Assembly (NCBI RefSeq): GCF_001293685.1
Contig: NZ_BCAG01000005.1
Location: 186,001-250,000, forward strand
DNA: 64,000 nt
Direction: 5' to 3'
DNA from: Desulfatitalea tepidiphila
GTDB taxonomy: Bacteria; Desulfobacterota; Desulfobacteria; Desulfobacterales; Desulfosarcinaceae
Shown here: positions 16,505-24,089 of the stretch, piece after piece
Layout of the letters: each line of letters opens with the position of its first letter
How positions within the stretch are numbered: the stretch's first letter is position 1
Position numbers and translations under genes: made by a program
Notes under the pieces: model-generated
The model's database searches: none
What the model saw: only the letters and a program-made list of their open reading frames with translations
What the model was told of the DNA's origin: nothing

Positions 16505-17469
16505 ATGAATCCTTCTGTCAAACTACTCGATCAGGTCCGACAGCGCATTCGGTTGAAAGGCTGTTCCATCAGGACGGAAAAATCCTACACGGAATGGATT
16601 CGTCGATATATTCTATTCCATGGGAAACAGCACCCTAAAAAGATGGGAAAAAGGGAGATTGAAGCGTTTCTCTCCCACCTGGCAATCAATCGAAACGTGG
16701 CGTTTTCTACCCAGAACCAGGCATTCAATGCGCTATTGTTTCTCTACGATCAGGTGCTTGAAATCAAAATGCCTGAGGATATCAGGTCCGTTCGTTCCAA
16801 GAAGCCGGTTCGCACGCCGACGGTCATGACACCGGATGAGACCCGGCGGGTGATATCCGCCATGCGAGGCGTTCACAAGCTGATGGCGAAATCCTTTATG
16901 GCTGCGGGTTGCGAGTGGTGGAGTGTGTTCGGCTGAGAGTAAAAAACGTCGATTTTGCCATGAGCCGGATCATGGTCTGCGACGGGAAAGGCGCAAAGGA
17001 CCGCATCACGGTTCTTCCCCAGAAGATTTTCAAACCGTTGAAGAATCATCTGCGCCATGTCCATCATTTGCATGAAAAGGACCTTCGGGACCGGTACGGT
17101 CGTGTGTTTCTGCCGCATGCCTTGTCCCGAAAATATCGGAATGCAGACACGTCCTGGGGTTGGCAATATGTATTCCCGGCCGGAAAGCGATCCGTCGATC
17201 CCAGGTCCGGCATCCTGCGCAGGCATCATGCACACGAGACCGGCGTTCGCAGGGCGCTCAAGCAGGCTGCGGAGATGGCCGGCATCGACAAGCCGATTTC
17301 CTGCCACACCTTGCGCCACAGCTTCGCCACCGATCTGTTGGCCAACGGCTACGACATCCGCACCGTTCAGGACCTGCTCGGACATAAAGATGTCAGCACC
17401 ACCATGATCTATACCCATGCGCTCAACCGCGGGGGCAAAGGCGTGGTCAGCCCGTTGGATGCCCGATGA
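16505..17469 (+). pseudogene. intI: Integron integrase (tyrosine recombinase), frameshifted
   Basis: The N-terminal part (LLDQVRQRIRLKGCSIRTEK, YILFHGKQHPKKMGKREIEA, FLSHLAINRNVAFSTQNQA) and C-terminal part ([93 protein letters not shown]) are unmistakably IntI. They include the integron-specific insertion between boxes I and II (WGWQYVFPA to RRHH). Active-site R (GLRVVE), HxLRH and the nucleophile Tyr are present. A one-base loss near 16890-16896 (AAATCCTTTATGG, where [12 protein letters not shown] is expected) splits the frame at the first catalytic Arg. ATG 16505 is preceded by CGGAG. As read, the protein would be inactive. Confidence 0.88.
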
Positions 17470-17678
17470 CATCGGCGGAGGGAGCGGCGGGATCCTGGGC
17501 AGCCAAGCCGCTTCCGAACGCATGTACCTGTTATTTGGGCCGTGCGGCAGTTCTTTTCCATCTATTTGACGCGCAGAAAAATGGTTGAGGGCGCTTGGGA
17601 TACACGCTAAAATGAAGCGTCTCGTCAACAATCACAGACCTTTTCATCAGGGATGCCTTAGATTCAAGGAGAAAAAAA

Positions 17679-18191
17679 ATGGAACTGCAACGCTATATCG
17701 GTATCGAGCTGTCCGGCCTGAAAATGGCGCTGGAACGCGTACTCAAGGGTCTCACCCAGGCGGAGGTGGCGTGGCGGCCGGCCTCGGGGTGCAACGCCAT
17801 CGGTTTGATCCTGTTTCATATGGCCCGCACCGAAGACTCTTTGATGCAGGGGCTGCTCCAGAAGAAGCCCTTAATTTGGAACTCCGAAAAGTGGTACGAA
17901 AAGCTCGGACTGTCCCAGGATGAGGAAGGATCGCACTACAGTGTCGACCAGGTGAATGCCTTTCCAGTGCCGGAGCTGGCAAAGATACTGGCCTTTGCCG
18001 ACGCAGTACGCGCCGGAACCAAGGAAAAACTGAGAAGCATGCCGATCGAGGCGTTCGATGAAAAGGTCAACTTTCCGAACTTTGGAGAGATGCCCGTAGG
18101 GGCGCTTTTCTCTTTCATGATCGCACATGCCGCCGAACACATCGGGGAGATATCCTACCTGCGGGGAATGCAGCGGGGCATAGACAAGTAG
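17679..18191 (+). CDS. DinB-family four-helix protein
   Basis: 170 residues. Metal-ligand histidines of the DinB/YfiT fold are visible in LILFHMARTEDSL and in MIAHAAEHIGEISYLRG, about 90 residues apart. Members use a divalent metal and include thiol-dependent S-transferases and many stress-induced proteins of unknown role. ATG 17679 follows GGAGAAAAAAA. It is a single gene between the intI pseudogene and the TetR-regulated block, with no obvious functional link to either. Confidence 0.8.
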   Translation: MELQRYIGIELSGLKMALERVLKGLTQAEVAWRPASGCNAIGLILFHMARTEDSLMQGLLQKKPLIWNSEKWYEKLGLSQDEEGSHYSVDQVNAFPVPELAKILAFADAVRAGTKEKLRSMPIEAFDEKVNFPNFGEMPVGALFSFMIAHAAEHIGEISYLRGMQRGIDK

Positions 18192-18222
18192 GGGTCGAGA
18201 CGGTGGTGTTCGAAAAACTTGC

Positions 18223-18261
18223 TTGACAAGATTCGTACACGTCTATAACAACGTACGTTGT
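18223..18261 (+). promoter_or_regulatory. Promoter with TetR-type operator, alcohol dehydrogenase gene
   Basis: TTGACA (18223-18228), a 15-bp spacer and TATAAC (18244-18249), overlapped by the perfect palindrome ACAACGTACGTTGT (18248-18261). The same arrangement, with the same spacing and extended TATAACAACG...CGTTGTAAA context, occurs at 20423-20461. A tetR gene lies between the two target genes. The operator is about 185 bp upstream of the start codon, with a palindromic repeat in between. Confidence 0.75.
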
Positions 18262-18284
18262 AAAAAGTCGCAATCGAAACCGAC

Positions 18285-18390
18285 GGCACTTGAAAAGTCG
18301 GGAATTCGTTCTTCCGTCATCCCGGCCAAAGCCGGGATCCCGTATTTACAACAGGTACTGGATGCCGGATCGAGACCGGCATGACGTTTT
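18285..18390. repeat. GTCATCCCGGC-type palindromic repeat, copy 1
   Basis: Starts AAAAGTCGGGAATTCG and contains CGTCATCCCGGCCAAAGCC, then GGGATCC, a spacer and the inverted GGATGCCGG...CCGGCATGACG arm. The same composite, including the AAAAGT-CGGAATT lead, recurs at 40225-40350; a core-only version is at 23905-24000. Confidence 0.65.
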
Positions 18391-18444
18391 TTCTACTTAT
18401 TTCAGGTGCATCGAACATTAAAGGATCCCAGGGAGGCCCATGCC

Positions 18445-19455
18445 ATGAAAGCCGCCGTGATGCGAGGCATCAAAGATATCCGCACCGAAACCGTACCCGA
18501 CCCGGTCCTCGAACCCCATGGGGTGATCATCAAGGTCAAGGCCTGCGGGATCTGCGGCTCGGATCTGCATATATACAAGCGCGACGAGCAGGGGACTATT
18601 TTCGGGCACGAATTCAGCGGAGAGGTGGTGTCGGTGGGGGACCAGGTTAAGGGCATCGCGCCGGGCATGCGGGTGACCGCCGTGGGGTTCAGGCCTTGCG
18701 GCAAATGCTTCTGGTGCAGCCAGGGCAAGGGCCACCGCTGCTCGAACATGGCCCTGCTGGGCTACCAGTTTCCCGGAGCCATGGCCGAGTATGTGCACAT
18801 CCCTTTTGCAGCGCTGGGACGAACGGTTTTTCCGCTGCCCGAGGAGCTGAGCTATGAAGAGGCGGCTTCGGTGGAACCCCTGTCGATCTCCTATTTCTCG
18901 GTCAACCGGGCCCAGCCCAAGCCGGATGAGAGCGTCGCCGTGTTGGGGCTCGGGGTGATCGGCCTGTATGCCGTCCAGGTGCTGAAGAGTTTCGGGGTAA
19001 CCAGGATTCTGGCCAGCGGCCGGAGAGCGGCACGTCTGCGGGCGGCCACCGAATGCGGGGCCGACGTGGTGATCGATGCCGCATCCCAGGACCCCACGGC
19101 CGCTGTGATGGACGCCACGGCCAACATGGGCGTCAATACGGTGGTGGAATGCGCCGGCCAGCAGGACACCTTCGACCAGGCGGTGGCCATGGCCCGCGGC
19201 GGCGGCAAAATCCTGCTGGTGGGCATTTACGAACAGCCCCTGACATGGGACCCGCTGCCGGCGATCTCCAAGAACCTCTCCCTGATCGGCTGTCTGGGCG
19301 GGAACTTTCCGGCTTCCATCGAGCTGCTCAGGAGTGGCAAGGTCAGCGCCCGACCCCTGATCACCCATCGCTTCACCCTGGATCAGGCCGCCGAGGCGTT
19401 CCGCGCCCAACTCCAAGATCCGGGCGCCATCAAGGTTATGTTCACCATGGATTAG
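18445..19455 (+). CDS. Zinc-binding alcohol/polyol dehydrogenase (MDR family)
   Basis: 336 residues, NAD(P)-dependent. Catalytic zinc site CGICGSD and GHEFSGEV; structural zinc cysteines in CGKCFWCSQGKGHRC; Rossmann motif VLGLGVIGLYAVQV. It resembles L-threonine/sorbitol-type dehydrogenases; the substrate is unknown. The frame is open upstream, but ATG 18445 has GGGAGG eight bases before it. It shares its operator with the enoate-reductase gene at 20517, so both are probably controlled by the TetR protein encoded between them. Confidence 0.88.
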   Translation: MKAAVMRGIKDIRTETVPDPVLEPHGVIIKVKACGICGSDLHIYKRDEQGTIFGHEFSGEVVSVGDQVKGIAPGMRVTAVGFRPCGKCFWCSQGKGHRCSNMALLGYQFPGAMAEYVHIPFAALGRTVFPLPEELSYEEAASVEPLSISYFSVNRAQPKPDESVAVLGLGVIGLYAVQVLKSFGVTRILASGRRAARLRAATECGADVVIDAASQDPTAAVMDATANMGVNTVVECAGQQDTFDQAVAMARGGGKILLVGIYEQPLTWDPLPAISKNLSLIGCLGGNFPASIELLRSGKVSARPLITHRFTLDQAAEAFRAQLQDPGAIKVMFTMD

Positions 19456-19505
19456 AAATTGAAGATTTTGAAACCACTTCGAGGCCAACGGGTTGCATAC
19501 AACGC

Positions 19506-20132
19506 TCAGGCGAGAATGGCGCCCATGATGTGGCTTTCCACCCGTTGAATGAGTTCCTCTTTGGAAAAGTGCTTCAAGTTCCAGCTGCGCAACGGAAAAA
19601 GGGAGAGTTCGTAGGCGATCATGCCGGCCGTGAAGGCAGGATCTTCCATGGCGAACGCCTTCTTTTCCAGCCCCTTTCGTAATATGGCTTCGATTTGCCG
19701 GATGAAACCGCTCTCCCTGGCCAGGATCTCCTTGAGCAGCTTTTTGGGCAGCTGCTTGGATTCCCTGTAGAGCAGCAGCACTTCATCTTTGTAGCGGAAG
19801 GAAAAATGCATCATCTCGCGGATGACGGCCCTGAGTTGTTCCGCCGGGTCCTCCAGCGCCATGATGGCCTTGTTTTCAAAGACACTGCTTTCCGGCCGGT
19901 GAATCATCTCGAAGACCCGGAAGAGAATCTCCTCCTTGCTTTCGATGAAATAGTACAAATTGCTCAAATCGATGCCGGTGGCCTTGGAGATTTCCCGCAT
20001 GGAGGTCTGGGCATACCCCTTTTTCGCGAAAAGCTTTGCAGCTTTCTTGATGATCTGGGTGCGCCGTTTTTGAAATACGCTGCTTTTTTCGGCCGAGGTT
20101 GGTCCGCCGTCGATTTCTTTCTTTGTCCTCAT
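19506..20132 (-). CDS. TetR/AcrR-family transcriptional regulator
   Basis: About 208 residues. The N-terminal HTH reads RRTQIIKKAAKLFAKKGYAQ and MREISKATGIDLSNLYYFIE, followed by SKEEILFRVFEMIHR. The C-terminal helices form the ligand and dimer domain. GTG 20141 is possible, but AAGGAA is adjacent to it; ATG 20132 has better spacing. It is convergent with the dehydrogenase gene and divergent from the enoate-reductase gene. Both of these carry near-identical palindromic operators, so it is likely their repressor. The ligand may be an acyl-CoA (inference). Confidence 0.85.
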   Translation of the reverse strand: MRTKKEIDGGPTSAEKSSVFQKRRTQIIKKAAKLFAKKGYAQTSMREISKATGIDLSNLYYFIESKEEILFRVFEMIHRPESSVFENKAIMALEDPAEQLRAVIREMMHFSFRYKDEVLLLYRESKQLPKKLLKEILARESGFIRQIEAILRKGLEKKAFAMEDPAFTAGMIAYELSLFPLRSWNLKHFSKEELIQRVESHIMGAILA

Positions 20133-20189
20133 TAGGGCCACTTCCTTGGTTTATTCGATAAAAGAATTCGCATGGCAACGGAGATGGTA

Positions 20190-20371
20190 GGCGTGGGTGG
20201 GGCAGGTGGCCAGGGCCACGTGAGCCTGCGGTCGTAGTGCCGGTTGAATGCAAACGGCGGATAAGCGGCCCAGACTGTTTGAGCGCAGCGAGTTTCTGGG
20301 CCGCCCGCCGTGCATTTTACCGGCACTTGACCGCTTGGCGTGTGGCATCGGCCACCTGTCCCACCCACGCC
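20190..20371. mobile_element. 182-bp palindromic MITE-like element
   Basis: The 22-bp ends 20190-20211 and 20350-20371 are inverted copies differing at one base (GGCGTGGGTGGG... and ...CCCACCCACGCC). Inside lie two more nested inverted repeats, GTGCCGGT...AATGCA.ACGGCGG with its complement, and GCGGCCCAGA with TCTGGGCCGC. The whole element can therefore fold into one long hairpin. There is no coding capacity and no clear target duplication. It fills most of the 375-bp tetR/enoate-reductase gap. Confidence 0.65.
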
Positions 20372-20422
20372 GGGTTAAAAGGATCATGTTCAGCTGGAAT
20401 CACTGTAAATCCCTCAAGGTTA

Positions 20423-20461
20423 TTGACACACCCCGGGTAGTTGTATAACAACGCACGTTGT
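20423..20461 (+). promoter_or_regulatory. Promoter with TetR-type operator, enoate-reductase gene
   Basis: TTGACA (20423-20428), a 15-bp spacer and TATAAC (20444-20449), with ACAACGCACGTTGT (20448-20461) covering the -10 region. It differs from the operator at 18248-18261 by one base. The operator ends 55 bp before ATG 20517. Binding there would block RNA polymerase. Confidence 0.78.
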
Positions 20462-20516
20462 AAATGTCTACAAACGAATTTAGCCCCGAACAACTCATGG
20501 GGCGGGAGAAAACCAT

Positions 20517-22475
20517 ATGAAAACACTCGAACATCTGTTGACGCCGATCCGGATCAAATCATTGGAGATCGCCAATCGGGTCGTGATGCCCCCCATGGGG
20601 ACCGGGCTGGGAAACGAGGACGGCACGGTGAGCGAGGCCAATCTGGCCTATTTGCGGCGCCGCGCCCGCAGCGGGGCAGGGCTTTACATCACCGAGATCA
20701 CCGAGATCGACCCGGCCGGCGCGGTGGCCCCCGCCTGCCTGGGGATCTGGGACGACAAGTTCATTCCAGGGTTGCGGAAAATGGCGGACATTGTCCATGC
20801 GGCCGGAAGTAAAATTGCCATGCAGCTGCACCACTGCGGCCGCGAGAGCCTCTACCAGACGCGCAAGAGGACGGCGGTGGCCCCTTCGGCGGTGGGGAGT
20901 TTTCTGTTTGGTTTTATCGCCCCGCCGCGCGAAATGACACCGGAGGAGATCCAGCAGACCATCCGCGCCTTTGGCGAGGGCGCCCGCCGGGCCAAGGCGG
21001 CGGGTTTCGACGCGGTGGAGCTGCACGGGGCCCACGGGTATCTGCTCATGCAGTTTCTCTCCGCATTTTCCAACCAGCGCACCGATGAATACGGCGGGGA
21101 CTTCCGCGGCCGGGCCCGCTTCATGCTCGAATGCCTGGCGGAGGTGCGGCGGCAGGTGGGCGACGATTTCCCCATCTCCATCCGCATCTCAGGCGAAGAG
21201 GGCATCCAGGGAGGGTACACCATCGACGACATGCTGACCATCGTTCCGGACCTGGTGACGGCCGGCGCCGATCTGATCCATGTCTCGTTCGGCACCCACG
21301 GCAATGCGAAAATCTACACCGATACGCCCAATCCCAGCGCGCCCATCGAGTACGCGCCGGGATTCAAGACCGACCTGGCCCGCAAGATCAAGGCGGTGGC
21401 CAGCGTGCCGGTCATTACCGTGGGCCGCTACACCGATCCCTATGTCATGGACGAGGTGATCGCCCGGGGCGATGCCGACTTCGTGGCCGTTGGCCGCCAG
21501 CACCTGGCCGATCCCGACTTTTTGATCAACGCCCGCGAAGGCCGGTCTGAAGAGACCTTCGAATGTCTGGCCTGCAACCAGGGGTGCATCGAACGCGAGG
21601 CGCTCGAAGGCCAGCCGGTGCGCTGCGCCATCAACGTCGAAACCGGGCAGGAACTGATCTATCCGACCCAACCCGCGCAAACGCCCCGCAACGTCTGGGT
21701 GATCGGCGCCGGACCGGCCGGCCTGACCGCCGCCGACGAAGCCGCCCGTCTGGGACACAAGGTGACCCTCTTCGAAAAGGAAGAGCAGATCGGGGGGCAG
21801 ATCCGGTACGCGGAAAAGGCGCCCCACAAGGCCGCCTACGGCAAGTGGATCCGCACCCTGGCGGCGCGCGCCGTCAAGAGGGGTGTGGATTTGCACACCG
21901 GCACGGAAGTGACCGAGGCGATGATCGACCAGAACGATCCGGAAGTCGTGATCCTGGCGATCGGCGCCGACAAGGCCGAATGCCCGGCACCGGGGACGAC
22001 CATGTCGGTGGTCTGCGACGCCTGGCAGATCCTCAACGGCGAGGTGCCGCCCAGGGAAGATGCGGTGGTCATCGGCGGCGGTCTGGTGGGCATGGAAACG
22101 GCCGATTTTCTCTGTCAGCAGGGCATCCGCCATGTGACCCTCGTGGAAATGCTGGCCAAGCCGCCGGTGCGCCCGATTTCCGCCCATGGCACCATGCTGC
22201 ACCGGCGTCTGGCCGCAGCCGGCGCCCGCTTGATGTTCGATACCCGGGTGGAGCGGATCGAGGAGGGGGCGGTCATCGTCTCCACTGCCGGGGTCGAAAA
22301 GCGGCTGGCGCCCGTGGGCCAGGTGATCGTGGCCGTTGGGGTGACGCCCCGTCAGGAACTCAAGCAGATCCTGGAGCGCAAAGGCGTCCGTCATGTCGTG
22401 GTCGGCGACGCCAAGCACCCGCGGCGAATCATCGAAGCCACCACCGAAGGCGCCCAGGCCGCCTGGGAGATTTGA
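20517..22475 (+). CDS. NADH:flavin oxidoreductase, 2,4-dienoyl-CoA reductase-like (FadH family)
   Basis: 652 residues. An N-terminal old-yellow-enzyme TIM barrel binds FMN (RVVMPPMGTGLG start, ELHGAHGYLLMQFLSAFSN substrate/FMN motif, about 1-335). A 4Fe-4S site follows (CLACNQGC and a further Cys in QPVRC, about 345-370). The C-terminal part has two nucleotide-binding Rossmann motifs, VIGAGPAGLTAADEAARLG for FAD and VVIGGGLVGMETADFL for NAD(P)H. The family reduces enoyl or dienoyl C=C bonds with electrons passed from NAD(P)H through FAD and Fe-S to FMN. ATG 20517 lies behind GGGGCGGGAG. The SDR 64 bp downstream is likely in the same operon. Confidence 0.92.
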   Translation: MKTLEHLLTPIRIKSLEIANRVVMPPMGTGLGNEDGTVSEANLAYLRRRARSGAGLYITEITEIDPAGAVAPACLGIWDDKFIPGLRKMADIVHAAGSKIAMQLHHCGRESLYQTRKRTAVAPSAVGSFLFGFIAPPREMTPEEIQQTIRAFGEGARRAKAAGFDAVELHGAHGYLLMQFLSAFSNQRTDEYGGDFRGRARFMLECLAEVRRQVGDDFPISIRISGEEGIQGGYTIDDMLTIVPDLVTAGADLIHVSFGTHGNAKIYTDTPNPSAPIEYAPGFKTDLARKIKAVASVPVITVGRYTDPYVMDEVIARGDADFVAVGRQHLADPDFLINAREGRSEETFECLACNQGCIEREALEGQPVRCAINVETGQELIYPTQPAQTPRNVWVIGAGPAGLTAADEAARLGHKVTLFEKEEQIGGQIRYAEKAPHKAAYGKWIRTLAARAVKRGVDLHTGTEVTEAMIDQNDPEVVILAIGADKAECPAPGTTMSVVCDAWQILNGEVPPREDAVVIGGGLVGMETADFLCQQGIRHVTLVEMLAKPPVRPISAHGTMLHRRLAAAGARLMFDTRVERIEEGAVIVSTAGVEKRLAPVGQVIVAVGVTPRQELKQILERKGVRHVVVGDAKHPRRIIEATTEGAQAAWEI

Positions 22476-22539
22476 GGTGAAAGCCTCGGCTTAATCGTGC
22501 TTTAGATTCGCTCTATGGATAATAAAGGAGGAGGTTGAA

Positions 22540-23337
22540 GTGATCACACTGGACATGACGGGCAAGGTGACGCTGATCACCGGCGCCGGCGGCGGCATCG
22601 GCGGCGGCATCGCCAATGTGTTCGCCCAGGCGGGCGCCAAGGTGTATACGGCCGATCTCGAACGCGAAGTCGCACAGGCCAAGGCGGATCAGCTGCAGAA
22701 AGAGGGCCTTCTCGCGGAGGCGGTCGAACTGGATGTCACCCGGAAGGCGCAGATCGACGCGCTGGTGGAGCGGATCGTCAAAACCGACGGAAAAATCGAT
22801 CACCTGATCAACTGTGCCGGCATCATGATCAGCAAGCCGTACATGGAAACCACCGACGACGAGTTCCGCCAAATACTGGAGGTGAACCTCATCAGCGTGC
22901 ACAACTGCTGCCAGGCGGTCCTCACCCAGATGATTCCCCGCCGGGAAGGCAAAATCGTGAATATCCTATCGGCCTCCTCGAGAATGGGCAGCGACTTCTA
23001 CTCGCACTACTCGTCGTCGAAATTCGGGCTCATGGGGCTGACCCAGAGCATCGGACTGGCGGCCGCTCGCCACAATATCAACGTCAACGGCATCTGCCCG
23101 GGCATCGTTGTCACCCAGTTGGGCGAAAAGCAGGGCGGCGGCCTGGTCCAGCAGATGGCCAGGTATTCCGGCAAGCCCGAAGAGCTGTTGCAGGAAAACA
23201 TTCGAAAGTCCATTCCCCTGCGACGGTTTCAGAGCGGCGAGGATATCGGCTACACAGCGCTTTTCCTCTGTTCCGATCTGGCGGCCAACATCACCTGCCA
23301 GGCCATCAATGTCTGCGGCGGCATGCGTATGAATTAG
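22540..23337 (+). CDS. Short-chain dehydrogenase/reductase (SDR)
   Basis: 265 residues. Cofactor motif TGAGGGIGGGIANV, DLEREV after beta-2, NCAGIM and the catalytic Ser-Tyr-Lys in SASSRMGSDFYSHYSSSKFG. The start is GTG 22540 behind a strong AAAGGAGGAGG; an ATG at 22555 is the alternative. Its position after the dienoyl-CoA-reductase-like gene and under the same TetR operator suggests a hydroxyacyl or cyclic alcohol dehydrogenase in one pathway. Confidence 0.88.
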   Translation: MITLDMTGKVTLITGAGGGIGGGIANVFAQAGAKVYTADLEREVAQAKADQLQKEGLLAEAVELDVTRKAQIDALVERIVKTDGKIDHLINCAGIMISKPYMETTDDEFRQILEVNLISVHNCCQAVLTQMIPRREGKIVNILSASSRMGSDFYSHYSSSKFGLMGLTQSIGLAAARHNINVNGICPGIVVTQLGEKQGGGLVQQMARYSGKPEELLQENIRKSIPLRRFQSGEDIGYTALFLCSDLAANITCQAINVCGGMRMN

Positions 23338-23398
23338 CGTCTATCCACAGATGGCAAAGCCCATTGACGCTTTGGCCGATATCGCTGATAGGCGGCAT

Positions 23399-23839
23399 TC
23401 AACTCCGTTTGCCGAACACCAGGTTGAGGTGCGCTCCCAGGTCTTTCCACCCATAACGAATGTAGACCGGATAGCCTGATTGGCTGGGTCGGTTCACCTG
23501 CAGTTCGTAGCACCCTTTTGAGCGCGCCTCTTCGATGGCGGCCTGGATGAGTTTTCCGCCGATGCCCTTGCCGCGCCCTCTCTGGTCCACGATGAACTCT
23601 TCGATACAGGCGTAAGGTCCGGCGCAGCGGATGGCGATCGGATAGGAGAGCGTGACCACCCCCAGGAGTGTCCCCTCCTCGTCGGCCACGAAAACAGAGC
23701 CAATGGCCGGGTTGTCGACGATGCGGCGAAAGGTTTGCGCACCGGTCCGCCAGTCGTAATCATTGCCCTCCACCGGAAACTGCTCCAGCAGGGAAAGCAG
23801 TTGATCCTCGTCCTGGATGGTCGCCCTGCGAATCCGCAT
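23399..23839 (-). CDS. GNAT-family N-acetyltransferase
   Basis: 146 residues. Acetyl-CoA binding motif A is FIVDQRGRGKGIGGKLIQAA (R/QxxGxG/A form), followed by ELQVNRPSQSGYPVYIRYGW. The open frame extends upstream through a palindromic repeat that translates as VTPAKAGVQ, which is spurious. ATG 23839, behind a weak GAGGTGG, gives a normal GNAT length. Substrate unknown. Confidence 0.85.
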   Translation of the reverse strand: MRIRRATIQDEDQLLSLLEQFPVEGNDYDWRTGAQTFRRIVDNPAIGSVFVADEEGTLLGVVTLSYPIAIRCAGPYACIEEFIVDQRGRGKGIGGKLIQAAIEEARSKGCYELQVNRPSQSGYPVYIRYGWKDLGAHLNLVFGKRS

Positions 23840-23904
23840 GATCCACCTCGTTTCTTTCGAACGAACATGCAATTTTCCATTGCCTGACCTGTAAATTGTC
23901 GCGC

Positions 23905-24000
23905 AACCGTCATCCCGGCGAACGCCGGCATCCAGACCGGCATCCAAAATCGATCGGGCATTCTGGACCCCGGCTTTCGCCGGGGTGACGGGCATGACAA
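23905..24000. repeat. GTCATCCCGGC-type palindromic repeat, copy 2
   Basis: CGTCATCCCGGCGAACGCC, then two CCGGCATCCA units, and the closing arm GGCTTTCGCCGGGGTGACGG. It lies in the region upstream of the GNAT gene and creates a false N-terminal extension in the GNAT frame. Confidence 0.65.
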
Positions 24001-24089
24001 CACAGGGGCGGCAGTGAGATCGAATTCCGGACATACTGGGCGGGCATCACATTCGGAACTCGAGGACCCGCCGAGTGGCACGAACGGCA

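Larger units (their letters stand above)
10036..17469. mobile_element. Degenerate chromosomal integron: intI pseudogene plus leftward cassette array
   Basis: An integron integrase gene (frameshifted, plus strand, 16505-17469) is followed on its 5' side by genes that all read away from it on the minus strand. Six of these end within about 15-140 bp of an attC-like inverted repeat of 56-76 bp whose outer bases resemble RYYYAAC and GTTRRRY. Contents are a small membrane protein, an acyl-CoA ligase, a dead DUF1311 gene, mazEF, a membrane protein and a ZIP transporter. Toxin-antitoxin pairs and promoterless mixed-function genes are typical of chromosomal arrays. attI was not identified with confidence. 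Confidence 0.7.

Noticed and set aside
23840-24034. N-terminal extension of the GNAT protein containing VTPAKAGVQ
   Set aside because: This peptide is the translation of the GTCATCCCGGC palindromic repeat, not protein-coding sequence.
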